64,000 bases of DNA, from assembly GCA_009829735.1 (NCBI GenBank), contig CM020619.1, positions 26,376,063 through 26,440,062 on the forward strand, read 5' to 3'. Positions 20,505 to 29,238 of this stretch are shown here, piece by piece. A model generated the notes under the pieces. The model saw only the letters and a program-made list of their open reading frames with translations, ran no database searches and was not told the origin of the DNA. The translations under genes were made by a program, and so were the position numbers. How positions within the stretch are numbered: position 1 is the first letter of the stretch; each line of letters starts with the position of its first letter. The DNA comes from Pyropia yezoensis (taxonomy: Eukaryota > Rhodophyta > Bangiophyceae > Bangiales > Bangiaceae).

Positions 20505-20731
20505 CTGTTCTGCTGACGTGCTTAAAGCCGTCGCGGGGCCTCCCCCTTTTTTCCCCCCCCCCTGTTCTGCTGACGTGCTTAAAGCCGTCGCGGGGCCTCC
20601 CCCTTTTTTCCCCCCCCCCTGTTCTGCTGACGTGCTTAAAGCCGTCGCGGGGCCTCCCCCTTTTTCGCTCCCCCCTGTTCTGCTGACGTGCTTCAAGCCG
20701 TCGCGGGGCCTCCCCCTTCTTTCCCGCCTCC
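20505..20731 (+). repeat. 57-base tandem repeat, four copies
   Basis: CTGTTCTGCTGACGTGCTT starts at 20505, 20562, 20619 and 20675 (spacing 57, 57, 56), each followed by AAAGCCGTCGCGGGGCCTCC or a near match. Each unit contains TGACGTG, a bZIP-type site. The array ends about 75 bases before the start codon of the dioxygenase-like gene, so a promoter or 5'-leader role is possible. Confidence 0.85.
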
Positions 20732-20803
20732 CCCCTCCACCCCCCGCCCCGTTATTCATCACAACGGGACCGGCTTCGCGTTCTTCCCCATTTCGTGCCG
20801 CCC

Positions 20804-22012
20804 ATGTCCTCGCCGTCGGGCAGCTACTCTCAGCGAGATGAAAACGGAAAGCGTGTCCGTGGACATGGGCAGCGGAAACGGTCAAAGCGATCAAGGACAG
20901 CACTCGGACGGGATCCTCCACCGCTCCCCTCTACGGCTACTGGTGCCAGTGGCCACACGCAGCCAGGGGCCCCCACGCCGCCCAGTACCCTGTCAAGGAC
21001 AACCTTAGACCAAGTCAATGGTCTGGGTGATGGCGAGCGCAGAGTACTCGGACGAACGGTCGTCAATGCCGGAGGAGCGGCATGGCGTGACTGGGAACCG
21101 TCATCGACATCGTCCCCAGGCCCAAGCCGAGAACCCGTGCGCGGCATCCTCGACGCTACCACGCTGAGGACGGACTTCCAGTCTCACCTTCAGACACCCG
21201 GCCAAGGGTTTACGATTGTCAAGGCGGCGTGTGACCCGAAAGATGCTGTGGACGCCGCCCGTCTGTGCGACGACCTGCCGCTGTCCTCGTTCAGGACAAT
21301 GTTCAACGACATGCTCAAGTCTGAAATGGAATCGGCAGGTATCCTCGTCCCCACGGACCTACTGGGAACGCTTCAAGGACAACCCCCGCAGTACGTTCGC
21401 GCGGACGGCACGGCATCAGGGGGTCGTGTGATGCGCTCATGCGGGCAGACCGTGCCGGCCCCACCCAAAGAGATCCAGGGCGCCGACTTGAACACGTGGG
21501 TGCGCGTGTGTACGGCGGCTACCATTTTACACGGACAGGTGCAGTTCACATGGGGCAAGCGCTACCACACGCTCTACGGGCCGTCACTGCTTCGAAGTTT
21601 TGGCAAATGTCCCGCGCAACTGGGTCACATCGACTCGTTCTACCCGGCCAACGTCAAGAGCGCCGGTCCTGCTCTCTCTTTTCTGCTTGCCCTATCGGAA
21701 GGCCCCACGCGGGTGGTCGTCTACCCCCACTCGCACCGGTGTCTCCCGGCCTCCCCGGGAGGCGCTATGACACAGGAGATTGAGCCGGTGGTCGCCGTTC
21801 TCCAGCCTGGGGACGTGCTGGTGTTTCGACAGGACCTGGTTCATCATGGTGCGGCTAGCTCGGCGACTAACCACCGATTGCACTGGTACGCTGATGCGGG
21901 CCGGCCGGCGTTGAAGGAAAACATCTTCCGTGTGTACCTGCCGGGGGAGCGCCCAGAAAGTCGATGGCCACAGCCTGGGACTTTTTCCAGGGCCACAAGA
22001 TCTCGTAAATGA
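20804..22012 (+). CDS. Probable 2-oxoglutarate/Fe(II)-dependent dioxygenase (PhyH-like fold)
   Basis: ATG 20804 to stop 22012, 402 residues. The first ~105 residues are disordered and carry a basic cluster QRKRSKRSR that could direct it to the nucleus. The C-terminal half shows the double-stranded beta-helix pattern: HID at residues 275-277 (metal ligands His275, Asp277), GPTRVVVYPHSHR like the phytanoyl-CoA-dioxygenase strand, PGDVLVFRQDLVHHGAASS supplying the distal His (347/348), and Arg358 ten residues after His348 where 2-oxoglutarate is bound. Substrate is unknown: a small molecule, protein or nucleic-acid base are all possible. The gene sits between a pyrimidine-rich 57-base array upstream and satellite array B downstream. 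The spacing of HxD, H and R gives fair confidence in the fold, not in the function. Confidence 0.65.
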   Translation: MSSPSGSYSQRDENGKRVRGHGQRKRSKRSRTALGRDPPPLPSTATGASGHTQPGAPTPPSTLSRTTLDQVNGLGDGERRVLGRTVVNAGGAAWRDWEPSSTSSPGPSREPVRGILDATTLRTDFQSHLQTPGQGFTIVKAACDPKDAVDAARLCDDLPLSSFRTMFNDMLKSEMESAGILVPTDLLGTLQGQPPQYVRADGTASGGRVMRSCGQTVPAPPKEIQGADLNTWVRVCTAATILHGQVQFTWGKRYHTLYGPSLLRSFGKCPAQLGHIDSFYPANVKSAGPALSFLLALSEGPTRVVVYPHSHRCLPASPGGAMTQEIEPVVAVLQPGDVLVFRQDLVHHGAASSATNHRLHWYADAGRPALKENIFRVYLPGERPESRWPQPGTFSRATRSRK

Positions 22013-22119
22013 CTAAAATGCTGTGACCAACGAGGCACGATCGGGCTGGTATAACCAAGCAAGTTTCGAGTATCTTCGCCACCGGACTGCACGTTGGTGT
22101 ATCATACGACCTCTGAACG

Positions 22120-22760
22120 ACATGGCTGGACGATACCAGGGGAGGGGGGGCCGACCGAGTGAAATACGTCCCAAAATTTGGGCGTCCACGATCACTGGAC
22201 GACACCAGGGACGGCTTGGAGAGGGGGGGCCGAGTAAAATACGTCCCAAAATTTGGGCGACCACGATCACTGGACGACACCAGGGACGGTCTCAGAGGGG
22301 GGGCCGAGTGCAATGCGTCTCGAAATTTGGGAGTCCACGATCACTGGACGACACCAGGGACGGCTTTGAGAGGGGGGGGGCGAGTGAAGTGTGTCCCGAA
22401 ATTTGGGCGTCCACGATCACTGGACGACACCAGGAACGGTCTCAGAGGGGGGGCCGAGTAAAATGTGTCCCGAAATTTGGGCGTCCACGATCACTGGACG
22501 ACACCAGGAACGGTCTCAGAGGGGGGGCCGAGTAAAATGTGTCCCGAAATTTGGGCGACCACGATCACTGGACGACACCAGGGACGGCTTGGACAGGGGG
22601 GGGGGCGAGTGCAATGCGTCCCGAAACTTGGGCGACCACGATCACTGGACGACACCAGGGACGGCTTTGAGAGGGGGGGCCGGCCCAGTAAAATGCGTCT
22701 CGAAATTTAGGCGACCACGATCACTGGACGACACCAGGGACGGCTTGGACAGCGGGGGGC
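22120..22760 (+). repeat. Satellite array B: eight intact units plus one degenerate, 74-79-base period
   Basis: The intact core CACGATCACTGGACGACACC starts at 22187, 22262, 22336, 22412, 22486, 22560, 22637 and 22716. A decayed copy (CATGGCTGGACGATACC) opens the array near 22121. Spacers read CAGGGACGGTCTCAGAGGGG then CCGAGTAAAATGTGTCCCGA. The unit is homologous to array A, in the same orientation. The array lies between the 3' ends of the dioxygenase-like gene and the leftward gene at 22769-25063. Confidence 0.9.
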
Positions 22761-22768
22761 CGCTCGAG

Positions 22769-23236
22769 TTACCGGCGACAGGCGACAGTCCGGTCGGGAT
22801 GGTGCTCCGCCAGGGGCCCTCCTTCCCATACCCCGCCAGTGTCGTCGTGTGCCCCTACCGCATCGGGAGGAGGTGTGGGTGGGGAGGTGAACACGGGCGA
22901 CGGCAGCGGGGTGCTCCGTTGTGACTCGTCCAAGAGAAAATTACGGTTGAGCCCGCGCGTCCACAGCGGGAATGCACTGGTTACTGTCGCGCCTGGGGGG
23001 GTGGGCGGTATAGGCACCGGCGCGGGCGCAGGCACAGGCACAGGCGCAGGCGCAGGCGCAGGCGCAGGCGCGGGCGCGGGCGCCACGGGCGGTGGCGGTG
23101 CCGGCGCGGGCGCGGCCGCAGGCGCGGCCGCTGGCGCCTCGGGCCGGGCTAGGTTGGGGCGGATGGCTTGGCCGGGACGGGCGCGGACGCCACGACCACC
23201 GGGACGGGCGCGGGCGCGGGCGGTACGGACACGGGT

Positions 23237-23267
<31 letters not shown>

Positions 23268-25063
23268 GGCGAGGGCGCAGGCGCAGGCGCAGGCGCAGGC
23301 ACAGGCGCGGGCACAGGCGCGGGCACAGGCGCGGGCACAGGCGCGGGCCCGGGCGCGGCCGCGGCCGCAGGCGCGGGCGCGGCCGCGGCGTAGACGCCAA
23401 ATGCCTCCAAACTGTGCTTGGGGAGGACGGCGCTGGTGCTCGGCGCAGGTGGCCGTGGCACTGGCGCGTCTTGACCTCTGGTTGCTGCCCCGCCGTCCGT
23501 GTCCGCGTCTGCACCCGCGTCCGTGTCGTGACAGACGGTACACGGGAGGCCAAGGCCATAATGGCTGTCATGGGCCACCTGGGACAGTGCAGCATTGTCG
23601 GCGACAACCATCTGGATGAGCTCACGAGCGGCCAGCTGCCTCGCACGGGAGCTTTTGCTGCTCGACCATTCGGCCACGGTGGCAGCGACTGCACCCGAGT
23701 AGCGGGTGGGTGGTAGCTCCTTGACAACCCTGTCCAGCAGCGCCTCTGCGACGTCCAGGGCTTCCATCTGCCCGTCTTCCTTGACGGCGTCACAGCACGC
23801 GTGGGCCTCGAGCAGCAAGGCGGTCGTCAACAGTGACTCTAGCGCCGTAAATTCAGACGGAAACGTGGCCCGCAAGACGGCCATTGACGTTGGTGGGACG
23901 TCTGGTGAATCACCGCCAGCCGTAGCAGTGGTACGACGGCGCGTTGCCGGTGGGGTGGACACGGCCGCCGACGGCAGGGGCACCACAGTCCATACAGTCA
24001 CCCGGCCGGGCGTAGCCGGCGGGGCGGATACCGTTGCCGACGGCAGGGAAACTACAGCCAGTGCGGTCGTGAGTGCGGGCTCCGCAGTCGACGCTGCTGC
24101 CAAGCGAGGTACGGCCGTCGGGGCGGGGACGGGGGAGGGCGGCCGGGCGGTTGGCGACCACACCAGAGCTGGTGGCGGGGAGGACACAGCCGCCGTCGGT
24201 GGGGGGGGCACAGCCGCCGTCGGTGGGGGGGGGGGCACAGCCGCCGGCTCGGTCACAGCCGCCGGCTCGGTCACAGCCGCCGGCTTGGGCACAGCCGCCG
24301 TCGGTAGGGAAGTGGCCCTCAAGACAACCGCCGTCGGCGAAAAACGTGTCGTGTTGGGTTGCGCCAACGCGGCGGATCCGAGAGATGCCCAGGAAGCTAC
24401 GCCCGCCGCCACTGCCTCTGCTACCGGCCGGCCGGCAAGGCCCGCGGCCAGGGCAGCCTGTGCAGCCACGTCGCTCGCCCCTTCCGCCTGTGCGCGCGTG
24501 TCACTGGCGACCAACACTGCCCGTGTGACCCGATCACGGGCGTCACGCTGCGCCATGCAACCGAGCGTGTGCTTGACCTCCACCTGTGCCATGGCATCGT
24601 GGCCCGCCCGTGTGGCCTCGGCTGCCGTTTGGCCGGCAACACAGGCGGCCACCGCGGCGGCTGCCGCGGCCGTCCCGGCAATCTCCCCCGCCTGGTGCGC
24701 TTGAGAGGGGGTGCCTCCCGCGGCCAACACCGCCTTGGAGACACGCTCCCGCGCCGGGCGCCTCGCCCGCGACGCCCAGCAGTTTTTACGGGCAGCCAAC
24801 AGCCTGGCCTCCTCGGCGGGGTCGCTCGTCTGCCTGCGCTTGCGCCCAGGCGCTTTACGGGTACCGCCGGGGGGGGCGCACGCGTCTCTGACGGTACCGG
24901 CAGCAGCAGTAGGGAGGGCGGGCGGCGCGATTGCCGGCCCGCCCGGTGGCACACCCGCAAGGGCGGGCGCTCTTGGTGGACCTGCCGCCCGCTCCACGCC
25001 CCCATCCGGCGGGGAACGTGGCCTGCCGGCCGCGCCGCCGCCAGGTCGGGCCTCCCCAGGCAT
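22769..25063 (-). CDS. Hypothetical protein, 764 residues, with a helical duplication and long Ala-Pro repeats
   Basis: Minus ORF from ATG 25063 to 22769; the in-frame extension above the ATG is Pro/His-rich and probably leader. Near residues 70-90 is a basic stretch (APGRKRRQTSDPAEEARLLA). Residues ~100-210 hold two related ~50-residue helical units, beginning ARERVSKAVLAAGGTPSQAH and ARDRVTRAVLVASDTRAQAE. A central domain is well composed (FPSEFTALESLLTTALLLEA, EALDVAEALLDRVVKELPPT, LAARELIQMVVADNAALSQV) and includes a CxxC (LPCTVCHD). The C-terminal third is (Ala-Pro)n with a basic RARPGGRGVRARPG insert. The composed segments make coding likely. The family is unknown; nuclear or Gag-like roles are guesses. 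Confidence 0.5.
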
Positions 25064-25289
25064 GTTCGGTGGGAGGTGTGGGGCGGGTGGGAGGGGGGTG
25101 AGGGATGGGGTGGGGAGGAGGATGGTGGGTGGGCGGGACGGGGTGGGCGGGACGGGGTAGGGGGAACGGAATGCCGGGAAAGGTGCGCGTCTTGGCCGGA
25201 GAAAACGGTCCGTGTGCAGTCGCACGTGTACGGAGAGTTCGGGGGGACAAGAGCAAGGCCACCGCGCGAGCACACCCGATGGCGTGCGG

Positions 25290-26200
25290 TTAGGGGTCAG
25301 GCCGCCCTCCTCCTGGATACTCCACGCCCATGACAGAGGCGCAGCGTGTGTACCCTCCGTATCGTACTGGGATATTCAAATACGGAGGCAAAGGGCACCC
25401 AACAAGTTCGTCCAATGTCCCGGCAAATACCGCCATCCACACAGGGAGGGCGGGCTGCTGGGTGCCCCGGCCGGTGATTGGCATTGACTGGACAGCCAGG
25501 CACAGGGCCCCTCGGGGAGGGTGGGAGCCGGGTGGGTGGGAGATGGTGCCAAGGGATGAGGCGGGGCGCTCAGATACCTCTCGCATGGCCCCCGGCGACG
25601 GGCCGATCGCATGGATGAGGCGGGGGGGGGGCGTGCCAGCTGACAACCGCTCAGCTACATATGCGCGACGCGCCAGCGACCGACAAAGAACGGCGAGGGG
25701 CGGGGGTGGGGGGGGGGGGGGGGGGGGGGGAGGGTATACGTGGAAGGCCATGGAAGGCCGTGTATGGTGTCGGGGGGAGGAGCTTGGTGGGCTTCCGGCC
25801 CCTCGCCAGCCACTTCACTGCGCCAGCACCCACAAAATTGCAGCTGTGGGCCATCACACCGTACCATTTATCGGCGCCGCGCCGCGCGGCCGCGTCGTCC
25901 ACACGCTGACCGTCACCCAAAGCGGCCAGGCCTGTCTTGTTTCCGCATATGGGGGGGGGGGGGGGGGGGGGGGGGGGTGGGGGGGCCGCTGCCGCCGCTG
26001 CCTCCCTCGTGCCGGCCACCCCCGCCAGCCAGGACGCGCCGACCCCCCGTCACCGCGCTGCCGGTGTCGCTGCAGGTGAACCCCTATGGACGCCCGACAC
26101 CCCCCTCCTCACCCTCCCGAGTGCGTCTGCCCTTTCATCGGACGGCAACTAAAGTGGGGAGGCGCACGGAGGTCGGCAGGGTTCCGTAAAAACGGGCTCA
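25290..26200. other. Ambiguous ORF region, strand undecided
   Basis: Plus ORF 25330-26079 begins with a true ATG and reads MTEAQRVYPPYRTGIFKYGG. Minus ORF 25651-26019 contains the equally natural DKWYGVMAHSCNFVGAGAVK. Both cross G/C homopolymers (25707-25730 and 25951-25978) that commonly hide length errors. No domain is visible in either. One of the two may be an exon. Confidence 0.2.
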
Positions 26201-26599
26201 CCGGGGGGGCCCGGCGCGATGCCGTCCCCGCTCATGGTCACGCTTCTTGGTGGTGCCGCCGTGGTGCCGCCGCGGGGGGGATATACGAAGGGAGGGAGGG
26301 TGGCGATCGCTTATGTTTTTTACAGCGGGGGGGGGGGGGGCGGCGTTCAAAATGTGAGGGGACGGGACTTTGTTTTCCACATGGTCTTCCCACCGTTGGT
26401 CGTTGTCTAGATATGGGAAACCACATTTCCTATTTTCCGTGGCTGTATGCCCCAATAGATTTTTGTTCCACACACTACCGCGCGTCCATTCTGGGAGAAT
26501 TGGGACAGACAGGGAAACGTCTGGTGAACAGTCAGACACGGGGAAGGGGGGGGGGGGGGGGGGGCAGGGGGTGCAGACTGCACCATTGCATTGTCGGGT

Positions 26600-26735
26600 G
26601 GCGCCATGTCTGTATGACAATACACACGTCTGTATGGCGCCATGTCAGTATGACAATACACATGTCTGTATGACAATACACATTGAAGCGGTGTCGGACA
26701 GCATGTCTGTATGACAATAGAGGCGGTGTCGGACT
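26600..26735 (+). repeat. Short tandem/inverted repeat of TGTCTGTATGACAATACACA
   Basis: CATGTCTGTATGACAATA-type units start near 26605, 26643 (with TCAGTATGACA), 26661 and 26702; a shortened CGTCTGTAT lies between the first two. TGTCAGTATGACA has perfect 5-base inverted arms. GGCGCCATGTC and GGCGGTGTCGGAC flanks are duplicated too. The tract is much less GC-rich than its surroundings. Confidence 0.7.
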
Positions 26736-27257
26736 ACATAAGCTGAGGGATATTGGGTGTAGGTGCGCATGGTGGAGGCGGAGCCGAGGCGGTCAGCTTG
26801 GAAGGCTCTGTTGACGTGCCCCGGGACGGTGGAAGTGCTGGGCGTGCCGCCGCCGTCGGCGGCACCGTTCTCGCCCGTGGCAGTCGTCGAGGGTGGCGGT
26901 GGTGGCGCGGCGCGGCGCGTCGGATCAGAAACAGGCATTCTCTTTTTGCCCCACACCAGCTCGCCCCCACCCCCCTCTCCCGCATTCTGCGCATGCGTCG
27001 TCGGACAAAGGGGGGTGTGACTTTCAGGCGCTCAGAGCAAGCCGTATGGGCTTGCTGTCGCACCGGGGAAGAGTGTGTAGGGGGCCAATAGCATCGGGTC
27101 GAGTCGGGTTTGCGAGGGGGGCTGGCGAGCGTAGCTGGTCTTGCAAGTTCTCCTTTCTTCATTGTTCTGTCCTTGCGGCTCATTTTTTCCTTCTATTGAG
27201 CGGTGCGCTGGGTGGTCCGGGAGGGGAGGGGGGGGCGGGGGGGTGCTGGGAGGGGGG

Positions 27258-27632
27258 TGCCGGCTCCAGCCAATGACGGGGCTGCTGGGAAGGGGGGGGG
27301 GGGGCGGGGGGGGGTGGTGGGAGGGGGGTGCCGGCTCCAGCCAATGGCGGGGCTGCTGGGAAGGTGGGGGGGGGGCGGGGGGGGGTGGTGGGAGGGGGGT
27401 GCCGGCTCCAGCCAATGACGGGGCTGCTGGGAAGGAGGAGGGGCCGGGGGGGGGGGTGGTGGGAGGGGGGTGCCGGCGCCAGCCAATGGCGGGGCTGCTG
27501 GGAAGGGGGGGGGGGGGGGGGGGGCGGGGGGGTGCCGGCGCCAGCCAATGGCGGGGTTGCTGGGAAGGGGAGGGGTCGGGGGGGGGGGGGGGGGGGGTGC
27601 CGGCTCCAGCCAAGGCCACCGCCGCCCCTGCC
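27258..27632 (+). repeat. G-rich tandem array, six units of 62-71 bases, each with an inverted CCAAT box
   Basis: TGCCGGC(T/G)CCAGCCAA starts at 27258, 27329, 27400, 27471, 27533 and 27598. Units continue with TGNCGGGGCTGCTGGGAAGG and a G run of variable length. ATTGG (CCAAT on the complement) occurs in the first five. Long Gly-rich or Pro-rich ORFs over it are products of the repeat. Confidence 0.85.
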
Positions 27633-27688
27633 CCCCCCCCCCCGCGCCGGTCGGTCACGTCATACGTAGCACTACAGGGTGGAGGTGA

Positions 27689-28054
27689 TGGCGGCGGAAA
27701 CGTGCCGGGCGCGACGAGCAGGAAGAAGAGCACCCACTCGACCGCCTCTGGGACACGGCGCCCGCCGCCGCGGCCGCCGCCCGCGACGGGCGGCTGCGGC
27801 TACCGGGGGGGTGGGCTGTCAGGCTGGCCGCCGCCGTCCAGGCGGCGGTGGTGCTGTGGGTGGTGGACGGCGCCCGGCTGGCCGGCCACGTGCGGCGGGG
27901 GCGCGGCGCCGCGGGCGCGTGCCGCCGCTTTGACTGGCACCTCGGCACCCGCCCGGCGGCGGTGGCCGCCGAGCGCCGCCGCCAGATGACGCTGTGTGCG
28001 GTGGTCGCTGCCGTTTGGGTTGGCATGGCGGCGGCAGTGTGGGCGGTGGCGTGA
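27689..28054 (+). CDS. Possible last exon of a small C-terminally membrane-anchored protein
   Basis: The frame is open from just after TGA 27686-27688 to a stop at 28054, with no suitable in-frame ATG, so an upstream exon is required. It reads GRDEQEEEHPLDRLWDTAP, RLAAAVQAAVVLWVVDGARL and a C-terminal hydrophobic segment MTLCAVVAAVWVGMAAAVWA that would serve as a tail anchor. A pyrimidine-rich tract ending in ACTACAG lies at about 27630-27676. No family is recognised; composition is the main support. Confidence 0.35.
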   Translation, partial: WRRKRAGRDEQEEEHPLDRLWDTAPAAAAAARDGRLRLPGGWAVRLAAAVQAAVVLWVVDGARLAGHVRRGRGAAGACRRFDWHLGTRPAAVAAERRRQMTLCAVVAAVWVGMAAAVWAVA

Positions 28055-28270
28055 GGGGCGGCTGCGGGGAAGGGGGGGGGGGGGGGGGGGGGCTGGCGGG
28101 CGGAGCGACAGGAGTAGAAAGAGGGCCACTGCGGTGGGAGCAGGCAAGAGAACGAGTGGACAGGCTGTGTGTGCGGTATGGAATGGACTGGTTCAGCATT
28201 GTCATGGACTTTTTTGATTGGTCAATCACGTCGACGTCTTCCCCTTTCTCGGAAACGGACACGCCTCTGC

Positions 28271-28350
28271 ACGTACAGTACTGTACGTACCTCGACCGCC
28301 TCTGCAAGCGCTCTCTACCCAGCGGTATGCATGTACTGTAGGTACTGTAC
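28271..28350. promoter_or_regulatory. GTACTGTAC palindromes, left cluster
   Basis: ACGTACAGTACTGTACGT at 28271-28288 is a perfect 18-base palindrome. GTACTGTAGGTACTGTAC lies at 28333-28350. They are about 310-390 bases beyond the stop of the leftward cysteine-rich gene. They could be a dimer-binding site or part of an inverted duplication; function is unknown. Confidence 0.5.
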
Positions 28351-28662
28351 GGGGACTGCCACAGGGACAAGACGAAAAAAACAGACTGTGGCGTGGCACT
28401 CTGCGGGTGCCACCTGCTCCTCGGGTCCGCGCTCTTCGGGCGGCCCTCCCCCGTCTCTGCCCACGATGCCGGCCTGCCTGTCGGGCTGATCCACTCCTTC
28501 CGACCCCCCCCCTGGACTTCTGCCCATCCCCACCGGCCCAGTGTCCCATGCCCTCAGCTTTGAAAGCCTTCCCCCCACCCCCCGGGCCCCCCCCTCTCCC
28601 CCCCCACCCCCCTCACCCCCCCCCCCCTGCCCTCTTCGCTTCCCCTCTTCGCCTCTGCTCCC

Positions 28663-29238
28663 TCACTCATCCACACAGTACCCCCGCCCCGTCTGGCAGT
28701 CCTCCGTGCACGCGGTGGCGCGGCACGTGGCCGGGTCCAGCCGGCACGCGCTGCCGGTGCAGGCGGCGCGGAGGCAGGTGCGGCCGGCCCCACAGGGGGG
28801 CTTGCCACGTCCACAGATGGTGTAGGGCGCACACGCCTTGGCCGCCGCCGTCAGCGTCGGCGTCGGCGTCGACGTCAGGGCGGGGGTGGGGGCGGGGGCG
28901 CCCTCACAGACGCCCTTGTTGCGCACGCACACCGCCATGCATGGCCGCGGCGCGCAGGTGACGGGGTCTGGGGCGCACGGCGACGTGCACTCCCGCAGCC
29001 GGCAGCGGCTGCCGCGCCCACACGGCGGCTCCCCCTCCCCGCACAGGCGGTAGGGGGGGCACGCCGGCGTTGGGGGGGGCGTCTGGCGGGAGGCTGCCCC
29101 CGCCGCCGCCGCCGCCGCCGCCGTCGCCGCACGGGACGCGGCCACCGACGCCGACGCGGGCGCCGCCGCCGCGGCGGTGAGTGCAACGGCGGCGGCGGCG
29201 AGGACGGTGGCCACGGCCAAGACGCGGGGGGGTGCCAT
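28663..29238 (-). CDS. Secreted protein with two 10-cysteine modules
   Basis: ATG 29238 to stop 28663, 191 residues. The start LAVATVLAAAAVALTAAAAA is a signal peptide. An Ala-rich linker is followed by two modules separated by a Thr/Pro linker likely to be O-glycosylated. The second module has spacing C-x5-C-x6-C-x5-C-x4-C-x4-C-x6-C-x4-C-x3-C-x6-C and ends GYCVDE at the C-terminus; the first differs by one residue in one loop. Ten cysteines imply five disulfides. The divergent gene at 30980-31639 has the same architecture, and its second module has identical cysteine spacing. I do not recognise the module as a named family. A cell-wall, adhesion or defence role is inference from secretion and cysteine content. 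Confidence 0.7.
   Translation of the reverse strand: MAPPRVLAVATVLAAAAVALTAAAAAPASASVAASRAATAAAAAAAGAASRQTPPPTPACPPYRLCGEGEPPCGRGSRCRLRECTSPCAPDPVTCAPRPCMAVCVRNKGVCEGAPAPTPALTSTPTPTLTAAAKACAPYTICGRGKPPCGAGRTCLRAACTGSACRLDPATCRATACTEDCQTGRGYCVDE

Noticed and set aside
16066..22760. Repeat arrays resembling CRISPR (short conserved core, similar spacing)
   Set aside because: Spacers are homologous to each other rather than unique, the period varies, no cas genes are present and the genome is eukaryotic. It is a satellite.
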